Positions 50,888-59,892 of a stretch of DNA of 64,000 nucleotides are shown in pieces (position 1 is the first letter of the stretch; each line of letters opens with the position of its first letter). This DNA comes from Gemmatimonadota bacterium (GTDB lineage Bacteria > Gemmatimonadota > Gemmatimonadetes > Gemmatimonadales > GWC2-71-9): the NCBI GenBank assembly GCA_040388535.1, contig JAZKBR010000004.1:399699-463698 (forward strand), written 5' to 3'. Both the position numbers and the translations under genes were made by a program. The notes beneath the pieces were generated by a model, which had not been told where the DNA came from, did no database searches, and was given only the letters and a program-made list of their open reading frames with translations.

Positions 50888-52936
50888 ATGAACGTAACGT
50901 CCGCTCGTCCGTTCGTCAGGCGCAGTACACGCAGCATCGCCCTGATGACCTGTCTCGTCGGGTCTGTCGCAGCCCAGCAGCCGGCACCTCCGCCGGCGAT
51001 CCAGGTCGATCATCTGGTGGCGGAGCCGGCCTCGCTGACCATCAAGGCGGGCCAGGTCACGCCGCTGAAGGTGACCGCCTTTGATGCCAAGGGTGCGGTG
51101 ATCCCGAATCCGTCGCTGCGCATCAGCGGACCTCGCAACGCCCTCCGCATCGGCAATGGCGAAGTGACCGGGACATTGGCCGGCTCCTACGAAATCATTG
51201 CGATGGTTGTGGCCACGGGGACCACGCCCGTGGCGATTCGCATTCCAGTCAAGGTGACCTGGCCAGCGATCGAAAAGGTCGCACTCACCGCAGACGCCGG
51301 GCGCCTTTACACCGGCGTGGCGTTGAGTCATCATGCGGCCGCCCTCCACGCCGACGGTAGCGCGCGCCCCGCCAGCACCGTGAACTGGAGCTGGAAGAGC
51401 AGTGCGCCCGCGATCGCGTCCGTCGACCGTTTCGGCACCGTCACCGGCCTCAAGCCCGGGGTCGTGACCATTACCGCCGAGGCAGAGGGAGCCCGCGGAA
51501 GCCAGCGATACGCGGTCGCGGCGAATCCGGTGACGACACTCGCGATCCAGATCCAGGACACCTCGTTCCGGACCGGTGATGTCGTCCACCTGAAGGCGAG
51601 TGCGCGCGGCGCCAACGGTGCCGCGATTGCCGACGCACCGGTCACCTGGAGCTACACCTACGTGCCCGACGACTCGATCGCCGCGCCGGGTGCCACCGGT
51701 GTCATTGATCGCGGACTCTTCACCGCGGAGGTGCCGGGTCGCTACACCCTGCTCGCGACGACCGGCTCGGTCACGGCACGGCGGGCGTTTGAAGTGAAGC
51801 CGCGCGATGTCCGCCGGAAGATCACGGCGACCGGCCGTGGCAACATCACCAACGTCCACACCTCCGACCTGTGGCCCTGGACCGGCAAGGATGGTCGCGA
51901 CTACGCCATCGTCGGCACCTGGGGTGGCGATGGCTACGCGATGATCATGGATATCAGCGATCTCAACAACATCCGGAAGGTCGACTCAGTCCACGTCGAT
52001 GCCCGTACCATCAATGACGTGACGGTGTCACCCGATGGCCGCTACGGTGTGATCGCCCGGGAGGGCGCGTCGAACCGGGTCAACGGCGTTGTCATCCTCG
52101 ATCTCGCCACCCCGGCGCATCCGAAGATCGTCTCGACCTTCGATCAGGAGCTGACGGGCGGCGTGCACAACATGTTCGCCACCAATGACTACCTCTTCGC
52201 GATCTCCGGCGGCGACAAGTATGTCATCATCGACGTCCGCGACATCACCAAGCCGAAGTATGTCAGCGAGTACAATCACCCCGACTCGCGCATCCACGAC
52301 CTCTGGGTCTACAACGGCATCGCCTACTCGGCCGAATGGGGCACCGGGATCGTGGCGGTGGATGTCGGCAACGGCAAATACGGTGGGACGATCGAGCATC
52401 CCAAGCTCATCAACACCTATCCCACCACCAGCGGCGGGACCCACGAGGTCTACCCGTACTTCCAGCAGAAGACAGGGAAGCTCTACCTCTTCCTGGGCGA
52501 TGAGATCATGTCACGGCAGGGGAAAGTCTGGGAAGGAACGAACTACGACCTGATGAAGAAGGGAGGCGTACCGCAGACCTCAGGCGGGTACACGCATATC
52601 ATCGACTTCACCGACCCGATGCATCCGGTGAACATCGCCCAGTATCACCAGGAGGAATTCGGCACCCACGACATCATCGTCGAGGACGACGTGCTCTATC
52701 AGGCGTATTACGACGGCGGCATTCGCGTCGTGGACGTCTCCGGAGAACTGGTGGGCAACCTCGCGACCCAGGGCCGCGAGATTGCCGTGTTCAAGTCCTT
52801 CGATCCGGATGGCTACACGGCCAATGCGCCGTTCGTCATGAACGCCATGCCCTGGAAGGGGCACATCCTCTTCACCGACTTCAATTCCGGCCTCTGGTCG
52901 GTGAAGCTCGAACCGAAGAAGGGACTGGTCCCCTAG
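50888..52936 (+). CDS. Secreted LVIVD/beta-propeller protein with Ig-like BIG2-type domains
   Basis: 682 residues. Signal peptide ending SVAAQQ. Three N-terminal Ig-like units (about 40-120, 120-205, 205-300), the second of BIG2 type (WSWKSSAPAIASVDRFGTVTGLKPGVVTITAEA). A C-terminal propeller made of LVIVD-like repeats follows (GYAMIMDISDLNNIRKVD, NGVVILDLATPAHPKIV, KYVIIDVRDITKPKYV, GGIRVVDVSGELVG). These are adhesive or cell-surface folds, and the ligand is unknown. ATG 50888 has GAGGAA upstream. Its stop codon overlaps the stop of the convergent M16 gene. Confidence 0.85.
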   Translation: MNVTSARPFVRRSTRSIALMTCLVGSVAAQQPAPPPAIQVDHLVAEPASLTIKAGQVTPLKVTAFDAKGAVIPNPSLRISGPRNALRIGNGEVTGTLAGSYEIIAMVVATGTTPVAIRIPVKVTWPAIEKVALTADAGRLYTGVALSHHAAALHADGSARPASTVNWSWKSSAPAIASVDRFGTVTGLKPGVVTITAEAEGARGSQRYAVAANPVTTLAIQIQDTSFRTGDVVHLKASARGANGAAIADAPVTWSYTYVPDDSIAAPGATGVIDRGLFTAEVPGRYTLLATTGSVTARRAFEVKPRDVRRKITATGRGNITNVHTSDLWPWTGKDGRDYAIVGTWGGDGYAMIMDISDLNNIRKVDSVHVDARTINDVTVSPDGRYGVIAREGASNRVNGVVILDLATPAHPKIVSTFDQELTGGVHNMFATNDYLFAISGGDKYVIIDVRDITKPKYVSEYNHPDSRIHDLWVYNGIAYSAEWGTGIVAVDVGNGKYGGTIEHPKLINTYPTTSGGTHEVYPYFQQKTGKLYLFLGDEIMSRQGKVWEGTNYDLMKKGGVPQTSGGYTHIIDFTDPMHPVNIAQYHQEEFGTHDIIVEDDVLYQAYYDGGIRVVDVSGELVGNLATQGREIAVFKSFDPDGYTANAPFVMNAMPWKGHILFTDFNSGLWSVKLEPKKGLVP

Positions 52937-55710
52937 GGCTTCGGCGCCTCCGTGGGCGGCTTCTTGTTGAAGTCGCCCGCCTTGACGATGGCGAGTGAAT
53001 TGGGATCAAGGTATTTCGCCACCGCCGCCTGCAATTGGGCGGCGGTGAGCGCATTGACCTTCGCCTCGAGCTCCGCCGTCTTCGCGAAGTGCCGGCCCAG
53101 GAAGAGGTTGCTGGCGAGGGTGCCGGCGAGGGCACCATCGCTGGCGCGCCGAAGCTTGGCATTCTGTGTCCATCCTTCCTTCGCCTTGGCAATCTCTTCG
53201 GCAGTGAACCCATCCTTCGCGGCGCGCTCCATCTCTTCCTTGAATGCCTTCTCCAGCTTCTCGCGATTCTCCGGCGCGTAGATGGCGTAACTCATCCAGT
53301 TGCCAACCGTGTCGGTGGCCGAGGCGTTGAAGAACGACCCCACACCGTAGGAGAGCCCGTCCTTCTGGCGGATCCGGGTCGCCAGTCGCGAATTGAGGAA
53401 CCCGCCGCCAAGCATGTAGTCGGCCAGCACCATGGCGGCGTAGTCGGGCGAGTCGTCGCGCATCGGGATCGTCTTCCCCGCCACGAACATCGCGTTCGCC
53501 TTGTCGGGAGTATCGAGCTTCAGATCGAGCGGCGCGGAGGTACGCGTCGGAGTTGCGATCCGCGCGTAGCGGGCCGGACTCTTCCAGCCGTCGAGACCAG
53601 CGGCCAGCAGCGCCTTCACTGAATCGGGATCGAAATCGCCCACCACGGCGATTTCCCCCGTCGACGCGCCATAGAAGCCGCGATAGAAGGCCTTCGCCTC
53701 GTCGAGTGTCGCAGCCTTCAGGTCGGCGAGTTGTTCGTCAAGGGTGCCGTTGTAGTTCGGGTGTCCCTTCGGGAAGGGCGAGAGATGCCGCTGCAAGGTC
53801 ATGATCGCCTGCATCTGCGGCTCCGAACGCTGTGACTCAAGGCCGGTGATGTTTTCAGTCTTGAGCAGCTCCCATTCCTTGGCATCAAACCGCGGCGTGC
53901 GCAACATCTCGATGGCCAGCTTCAAGGCGTCAGCGAAGTTTTCCCGCTTCGCCGTGATCGACGCCGAGGCGGACGTGGCGCCACCGCTGACGAACACCTG
54001 GGACTTGCTCCGGTTGAGCTCGTCGGTGATTTCCTGGCGGCTCCGCTTCTCGGTGCCGCGCATCAGCATCTGACCGGCGAGGTCCGGGGCGGCCCCCTTG
54101 TTCATCAGGCTCTGTTCGCTGCCGAACCGAAGCGTGATCGTCGCTGACACGGTGGTGCCGCGCGTCTTCTTCGGCAGAAACGCCAGCTGGAGGCCGCCGG
54201 GGAGCCGGGACGTCTTCGTGCGCGCATCAATGTTGGCGGGCGAGGCATCGAACGCCTCTCCGGCCGCCAGCGTGCTGTCGCCCTTGTAGTTCTTCACCAG
54301 CGCCAGCACATCCGGCGTGGCCGGCATCTCCGAGCGATCCGGCTTGGCGTCGGGAATGAACACCCCAACAGTCCGGTTCGACGGCTTGAGGTAGGCCCGC
54401 GCGACCCGACTCACATCTTCGGCCGTGACCTTCCGGATCGCATCGCGATTCACGTACAACATCCGCCAGTCGCCCATCGACGCCCATTCGGAGAGCGAGA
54501 GCCCGACCGATGCGGAGTTGGTGAGTTGCAGTTCGATGCCGCGCAGGAGCGTGGCCTTGCCGCGTTCGACCTCCTCACTGGTTGCAGGCGCCTTTTGCAC
54601 CAGGGAGTCGACGGCCGCGAGGATGGCATCGCGCGCCGCCGCCACGTCATCCTCCTTCTTGACTTCGGCCTGCGCAATCAGGACACCGGGTTCCCGCAGC
54701 TGGAAGTTGAAGGCGAAAACGTTGGCGGCCTTCTTCGTCTCAACAACCGCGCGATAGAGTCGACCCGTGGACTCCGCACCGAGGACGTCGGCGAGGACAT
54801 CGACGGCGGCGAAATCGGGGTGCGACCCAGCGGGCACGTGCCAGGCCACCACCACCGACTGCACATCGCCCACGCGTCGGAGCGTGACCGTCCGCTCACC
54901 ATCCTGTGTCGGGTCGAGCGTATAGGTCGGCCAGATCTTGTATTCGCCGTCACGCTTAGGTCGCGGCAGCCGGCCAAAGGTCTGCTGCACCAGCCGCAGT
55001 GCGGTGGCCGGCTCGAATTTGCCGGCAACCACCAACACGGCATTGTCGGGCTGGTAGTACTTGCGGTAGAACGCCTGGAGTCGCTCGATCGGAACGTGCT
55101 CGAGGTCGGCCTTCGAGCCAATGGTGCTCTTGCCATAGTTGTGCCAGAGGAAGGCGGTCGAAAGCACCCGTTCCTGCAGCACGCTCCCCGGATCGTTCTC
55201 GCCCGATTCGAATTCGTTGCGGACGACCGTCATTTCACTCTCGAGATCCTTTTTCGCCACGTACGAATTGACGAGCCGGTCGGCCTCGAGGTCGAGGGCC
55301 CACGTGAGGTTGGCATCGGATGCGGGGAAGGTCTCGAAATAGTTGGTCCGATCAAACCAGGTGCTGCCGTTCGGTGACGCGCCGCGCTCCGAAAGTTCCT
55401 GCGGAATGTTCTTGTGCTTCGGGGTGCCCTTGAAGACCATATGCTCGAGGAGGTGAGCCATCCCGGTCTCGCCGTATCCTTCGTGCCGCGACCCGACCAG
55501 CACCGTCAGGTTGACGGTGGCGGTGGGCTTCGAAGCATCCGGAAAGAGCAGCACCTTGAGCCCGTTGCTCAACGTGTATTCGGTGATGCCCTCCACGGTG
55601 GCGCCTTTCACTGGCGCCGTTGCGGCCCTCGAGGCAGCTGGAGCCGGACGCTGTGCCGCAAGCGCGAAGGGGAAGCCGAAACTCAGGATCGCCGACACGA
55701 CACGCCGCAT
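52933..55710 (-). CDS. M16-family metalloprotease (pitrilysin type, two modules in one chain)
   Basis: 925 residues, signal peptide 1-19. The N-terminal module holds the inverted zinc motif H86-x2-E89-H90 (AHLLEHMVF) and third ligand E166 (VRNEFESG). The C-terminal module (from about 480) lacks HxxEH, as in pitrilysin-type proteases where it is structural and forms the substrate-binding R/Y pair region. It would degrade peptides in the periplasm. The ATG start lies 12 bp after the protoporphyrinogen oxidase stop. Last gene of a four-gene minus-strand run. Confidence 0.92.
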   Translation of the reverse strand: MRRVVSAILSFGFPFALAAQRPAPAASRAATAPVKGATVEGITEYTLSNGLKVLLFPDASKPTATVNLTVLVGSRHEGYGETGMAHLLEHMVFKGTPKHKNIPQELSERGASPNGSTWFDRTNYFETFPASDANLTWALDLEADRLVNSYVAKKDLESEMTVVRNEFESGENDPGSVLQERVLSTAFLWHNYGKSTIGSKADLEHVPIERLQAFYRKYYQPDNAVLVVAGKFEPATALRLVQQTFGRLPRPKRDGEYKIWPTYTLDPTQDGERTVTLRRVGDVQSVVVAWHVPAGSHPDFAAVDVLADVLGAESTGRLYRAVVETKKAANVFAFNFQLREPGVLIAQAEVKKEDDVAAARDAILAAVDSLVQKAPATSEEVERGKATLLRGIELQLTNSASVGLSLSEWASMGDWRMLYVNRDAIRKVTAEDVSRVARAYLKPSNRTVGVFIPDAKPDRSEMPATPDVLALVKNYKGDSTLAAGEAFDASPANIDARTKTSRLPGGLQLAFLPKKTRGTTVSATITLRFGSEQSLMNKGAAPDLAGQMLMRGTEKRSRQEITDELNRSKSQVFVSGGATSASASITAKRENFADALKLAIEMLRTPRFDAKEWELLKTENITGLESQRSEPQMQAIMTLQRHLSPFPKGHPNYNGTLDEQLADLKAATLDEAKAFYRGFYGASTGEIAVVGDFDPDSVKALLAAGLDGWKSPARYARIATPTRTSAPLDLKLDTPDKANAMFVAGKTIPMRDDSPDYAAMVLADYMLGGGFLNSRLATRIRQKDGLSYGVGSFFNASATDTVGNWMSYAIYAPENREKLEKAFKEEMERAAKDGFTAEEIAKAKEGWTQNAKLRRASDGALAGTLASNLFLGRHFAKTAELEAKVNALTAAQLQAAVAKYLDPNSLAIVKAGDFNKKPPTEAPKP

Positions 55711-55722
55711 TCGAAGCCTCCT

Positions 55723-57123
55723 TCAGGGAGAAATTGGTTCCGCTTTCTGCCACTGCATTCGATCCGCGAGCCGTTCCGCCGCTGCTCGCCCACCGCGCAT
55801 TGCCTCACCCAAGGCCAGTCCGTCATGCCATCCACCCGCGAAGACCAGCCCGGGCGTCTCCGCCTCGAGCGCAGCGACCGCCGCGAGCCTGGCACCGTGG
55901 CCGGCGACCGCCTGCGGCTGGCTTGCTGGCCAGTAGGCCACCGACTCGAACACCGGCGGCGCCGCAGCGCCGACGAGCTCCCGGAGTTCAGCGTGCACGA
56001 GGTCGACGAGTTCCGCTGCAGGACGCTCGACCAGCTCTGCGCGACGCGCGCCACCCACGAAGCTGGTCAACAGGACGTGATCGTCCGGCGCCCGGCCGGC
56101 GAAGAGTGACGACACAAAAAGGGTTCCCAGAATATTCCGCCGTTCGGCAAACGGCGCCAGCATGCCATAGCCATCGAGCGGATGCGACACGTCGGCGCGT
56201 CGAAAACCCAGCGAGACGGTGGCAAGCGAAGCGTGCGGTGCGGCGGCGATCGCCGAGAGGATTTCTCCGCCGGGGATTCCGACACGAAGCGCCCGGAAGG
56301 CCCCTGCAGGAACCGCCATCACGACGCCCTGGACTCGCTCACGTTGTCCATCGGCTGTCGCGACGTCGAATTCTGCGCCGTGGGCTTCGATCGAGGAGAC
56401 CGTTACACCGGTCCGGATGACGCTGCCGAGTCGTGCGGCGAGATGCGCTGGCAGTTCCTCGAGCCCTTCAGGGCACGACCAGACACCGCTGGCCCCGCCA
56501 CGCGACCTTCCGGCCTTGCGTCGCGCCTCCATCCCGGCCCGCATCGAGCCACGCAGCAGCGAACCGCCCGCCTGTTCCCATTCCACCAGGCGCGGGAAGG
56601 CGTAGCGCATCAAGACCTGCGCCGGATCTCCCGCGCTGGCACCACCGATCAGCGGGTCGAAGACGCGCTCGGCCATTTCGTCGCCCAGGCGTCGGCGCAC
56701 GAAGGCGTCGACCGATTCCTCCGCATTTGGAAGCGCTGCCTTGACGAATGGTTCCTTGAGTAGTCGCATACGGCCGGCGGTCGAAAGGACTGGCCACGAA
56801 ATCAGTTCGCCCGCAGACTTCGGCACCGGGACCAGCGCACCCTGATGGACCAGGAAGCGACGGGCGTTGCGCGGATCAGCGCGAAGTGTGCGCGATCCGA
56901 GTCCGGCCTGGTCGAGCAGCGTGCGCACTGCTGGCTCGGGTTCCGCGAGAGTGTTGGGTCCCGACTCGGCGATCCAGCCGTCGCGATGGACGGTGGCAAT
57001 GACGCCGCCCACGCGCGGCGACGCTTCGAGCAGGACGACGTCGATGCCCCGGTCGCGGAGCTGGAGCGCCGCGAGCAGACCCGCGACGCCGCCACCCACG
57101 ACGACCACCCGGGGATTGTTCAC
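55723..57123 (-). CDS. hemY: Protoporphyrinogen oxidase (HemY/HemG type)
   Basis: FAD enzyme oxidising protoporphyrinogen IX (or coproporphyrinogen III) in heme synthesis. 466 residues. Rossmann FAD motif VVVGGGVAGLLAALQL at 6-21, the GG doublet region RVGGVIATVHRDGW, and the C-terminal GLVFAGGWHDGLALGEAMRGG FAD block. GTG start at 57123. It follows a small lipoprotein gene by 33 bp and precedes the M16 gene. Whether it uses proto- or coproporphyrinogen cannot be told from sequence alone. Confidence 0.9.
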   Translation of the reverse strand: MNNPRVVVVGGGVAGLLAALQLRDRGIDVVLLEASPRVGGVIATVHRDGWIAESGPNTLAEPEPAVRTLLDQAGLGSRTLRADPRNARRFLVHQGALVPVPKSAGELISWPVLSTAGRMRLLKEPFVKAALPNAEESVDAFVRRRLGDEMAERVFDPLIGGASAGDPAQVLMRYAFPRLVEWEQAGGSLLRGSMRAGMEARRKAGRSRGGASGVWSCPEGLEELPAHLAARLGSVIRTGVTVSSIEAHGAEFDVATADGQRERVQGVVMAVPAGAFRALRVGIPGGEILSAIAAAPHASLATVSLGFRRADVSHPLDGYGMLAPFAERRNILGTLFVSSLFAGRAPDDHVLLTSFVGGARRAELVERPAAELVDLVHAELRELVGAAAPPVFESVAYWPASQPQAVAGHGARLAAVAALEAETPGLVFAGGWHDGLALGEAMRGGRAAAERLADRMQWQKAEPISP

Positions 57124-57156
57124 GCTGGGATTCTCGCCGTTCGGGTCAGCCCGGCC

Positions 57157-57546
57157 TCACGGCGCGGGCACGATGGTGATGCGATACGCCGCCGGATCGA
57201 GGAGCGCGAATGACGTTCGATCGGCCGCCTGTTCGACGACCGCAACATACGCACTCGCCCGCGCGATGTCGGGAACGTCGATGGTCGCGACGATGCCCGC
57301 GGTGACATCACCGACGAGGAGCAGATGCGTCCCCGAGCCGTCCGCCTGACGAACGACCTCGAGATTCCCCGCCGGATGGACGGTGCTCACGGTGCCACCA
57401 CTGATGACCACAACCAGCGCGCCGTCGTTCGCATTGGGTGTGGTGAGTTGCAGGGTGAGCGTCCCGGGTCTTGCGGGTGCGATGGCTTCACCGCCGCACG
57501 CCGCGGCGAAGAGCGAGAGGAGGAGGAGCCCGTATCGCCGCGTCAT
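57157..57546 (-). CDS. Small lipoprotein of unknown function
   Basis: 129 residues: lipobox LFAAACGG (Cys 17), then about 105 residues of beta-rich sequence (LTLQLTTPNANDGALVVVISGG, YVAVVEQAADRTSFALLDP). It overlaps the M6 protease stop by ATGA, and the sequence style (one-domain secreted lipoprotein) suggests a partner or ligand of the protease. No family recognised. Confidence 0.65.
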   Translation of the reverse strand: MTRRYGLLLLSLFAAACGGEAIAPARPGTLTLQLTTPNANDGALVVVISGGTVSTVHPAGNLEVVRQADGSGTHLLLVGDVTAGIVATIDVPDIARASAYVAVVEQAADRTSFALLDPAAYRITIVPAP

Positions 57547-59819
57547 CGCGTTACCCCGCCATGGCTGCCGAGACGAAGGAGTGCCGCCGGCACTCGCTGG
57601 CCGGTACGCCTGAGCCAGGCGAGGTAGTCGCCGACGTCGAAGGTGCCGTTGCGATTACCTGTCGCATCGAGATAGCGGCTCGCCGCGGGATCGAGCGGGG
57701 TTCCGCCGAGTAGCGCTCGTGCAGCAGCCGACGCGTCCACGGAGGCAATGCTCACAAAGTCGGCCACCAGATCGAAGGGGTGATTCATCGGCAAGTCGAG
57801 CACCGGCGCGGCCGTGGTCGTATCGCCGCGCCAACCGAGGAATTCCACTCCGACTGGGACAGTAGCGGTCACCCGCACCACGGTGCCGACATCCGCGAAG
57901 ATGCCCGCCGCCGGATCGCCAGGGAGCGACACGGAGAGGGTACCTGGGCCGGTCAAGAGCAGGCGCACCCGGTGCGCGAGGGCGAAATCCGCGAAGAGGG
58001 TGTCGGGAGGCCCCGCACGCGCGATAACCTGATGGACGCGGGCACCACCGTCACTCCAGCGGAGGAACCGCGCCCCACTCCGGCCGTCTGCCGTCGTCTG
58101 CACTTCATCAGCGGAGAGCGCGAGCGTATCCCCGGTTGCAAATATTTCCGAAATGCTCGGCGCGAGAAACTCGTTTACGCGAACTTTGGCGAGCGGAGTG
58201 CGGGAGGCGATGAGCGACGCCGCGCGACGGACGTAGCGGAAGCGGAGCCGGCCGTCGGCGAAGGTCGTGATGCCATCGATCCGGATGCCGAGGGGCGCAC
58301 CACTGAAGTCGACAGCCGGGGCAGCTCCCATCAGCCCGAAATCGCGGTTCAAGCTGTTCCCGGGGAAAGGATCCCCTGCATCGCCGCGATTCTTCACCCC
58401 GCTGATGTTCGAACGCAGCTGGTTGCGGCCGTCAGCCTGCATCAGCGAGAGCCCCTGATGCGCCCCGGTGTTGACGGTATTGGAGAAACGCCCGGCATCG
58501 ATTCGCGGATCATCCACGAGCCAGATCAGGAGTCCGGGGCCCTTGGGACGCACGAACGCCGGATTCATCATCGCGGTGTCGGTCCCTTCTCGCTGGCGAT
58601 TCTCGATCAGTAGATAGCGATCGGGGGAAGCCGTTGAGGCATAGAAGACCGTGTCGCTCGATTGCACCGCGGCCGTGGTCGTGGTTCGCGTGCTCGAGAC
58701 CGTGTCGACCACGACCCAACCGAGCTGCGAAAGTGACCAGGCATCGAAGGAGCCCGGCGAGTACGGACGGGCGTAGTTCCCGCTGCCCATCAGGCCCCAC
58801 TCACCAATACCCTCAGTACCGGACGTGGCGTCAGTGTCGTACAGATCGGGGAGGCCGAAGGCGTGACCAGTTTCGTGTGCCACGGTGCCGATCGGCATGA
58901 TCTGCCCCGGCGTACAGGCGGTGTTGCCTCCCTCCGCTGACTGGATCGAGTAGCCATTGACGCGAAGGAACTGCCCAGGAATTGTCGCACCACCGGCACT
59001 GCGTCGCGGCGTGCGGGTGACGTACGATTGTCCCCCGGTCCAGCCGGCGATTCGGTAGCGGTGGGCCCAGATGGCTGTCGTACCGCACGCGCCGTCGACC
59101 TTGGGCTGCAGGAAAGTGACCAGGTCGACAGTGCCATCATCGTCGCCGGAGTTGGGCAGCCCGTCCGGCCCGTCATTGTCGAAGCGATTCCACACGGTAT
59201 CGCCGCCGGCACCGAGGGAGACCGAATCGAGGGCACTGATCAGCAAGTCCGCCATCCGGGACCGAGCCCGGGTCGGGCAAGGCGCCAGTACGCCGATGCC
59301 GTTGCAGGTGTCCTCATACCACGACGCCGAGCTATCGACCCTGATCCAGTCAAACACCGCTCCGTCGAGATTCACCAACCCGCGGGACTGCGCCTGGTAG
59401 AAACTGCGGAGACTCCACGGCCGCGTGGACGGCGCGGCGGCGAAGAGCAGGTCCTGATAGAGCGGTGCAACGAAAGCCGGGTTGACGTCGCGGAACGTGA
59501 TCGGAATGACCGGAACGAAGTAGTTCCCGGAGACCGCGGGCCGCGCGCTCCCTGGTGTATTGAGACGTGAGAACGCCCCCTGGCTGAGCAGCATCCGACG
59601 GGCGGCGAGCACTCGCTGGCCCTGTGTCCGCCAGCCCCCATCCTGGGGCAGGTCGAAGCCACGGACCTCGAACTCGCCAAGGCGGGCACGCGGCCACTGG
59701 GCGCCAGCCGGGCTCCCCCACCCGGGAAGGGTCAGCAGCGCCAGCACCATCCCTTGCAGTAGCGGACGCCGGGGGCGCCCCGGAGCGGATTTACCTTGTG
59801 TCGGTGGGGGGGGGGTCAT
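57543..59819 (-). CDS. M6-family secreted metalloprotease with dockerin-like tail
   Basis: 758 residues. Signal-like leader (RPRRPLLQG then MVLALLTLPGWGSPAGA). The catalytic domain contains HETGHAFGLPD, with H315, E316, H319 and D325 fitting the zinc motif HExxHxxGxxD of M6 immune-inhibitor-A-type proteases. The C-terminal region (from about 500) has beta domains and ends with LDATGNRNGTFDVGDYLAWL (717-736), an EF-hand/dockerin-like calcium loop. Codons 2-5 contain ten consecutive C bases, a candidate phase-variable tract. It heads an operon with the lipoprotein, hemY and M16 genes. Confidence 0.88.
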   Translation of the reverse strand: MTPPPPTQGKSAPGRPRRPLLQGMVLALLTLPGWGSPAGAQWPRARLGEFEVRGFDLPQDGGWRTQGQRVLAARRMLLSQGAFSRLNTPGSARPAVSGNYFVPVIPITFRDVNPAFVAPLYQDLLFAAAPSTRPWSLRSFYQAQSRGLVNLDGAVFDWIRVDSSASWYEDTCNGIGVLAPCPTRARSRMADLLISALDSVSLGAGGDTVWNRFDNDGPDGLPNSGDDDGTVDLVTFLQPKVDGACGTTAIWAHRYRIAGWTGGQSYVTRTPRRSAGGATIPGQFLRVNGYSIQSAEGGNTACTPGQIMPIGTVAHETGHAFGLPDLYDTDATSGTEGIGEWGLMGSGNYARPYSPGSFDAWSLSQLGWVVVDTVSSTRTTTTAAVQSSDTVFYASTASPDRYLLIENRQREGTDTAMMNPAFVRPKGPGLLIWLVDDPRIDAGRFSNTVNTGAHQGLSLMQADGRNQLRSNISGVKNRGDAGDPFPGNSLNRDFGLMGAAPAVDFSGAPLGIRIDGITTFADGRLRFRYVRRAASLIASRTPLAKVRVNEFLAPSISEIFATGDTLALSADEVQTTADGRSGARFLRWSDGGARVHQVIARAGPPDTLFADFALAHRVRLLLTGPGTLSVSLPGDPAAGIFADVGTVVRVTATVPVGVEFLGWRGDTTTAAPVLDLPMNHPFDLVADFVSIASVDASAAARALLGGTPLDPAASRYLDATGNRNGTFDVGDYLAWLRRTGQRVPAALLRLGSHGGVTR
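59806..59815. repeat. Homopolymer G10/C10 tract in the M6 protease start
   Basis: Ten G on the plus strand, ten C in the gene, spanning codons 2-5. Adding one C gives a TAA stop after nine codons; losing one C gives a TGA at codon 29. Only lengths congruent to the present one keep the frame. Confidence 0.9.
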
Positions 59820-59892
59820 AGTTTCATCACTTGGCTAATTGCAAACTTGGGGGTATTCCTGCCCAAGATCCACCCGTGCTCTGTGAGGGCCC

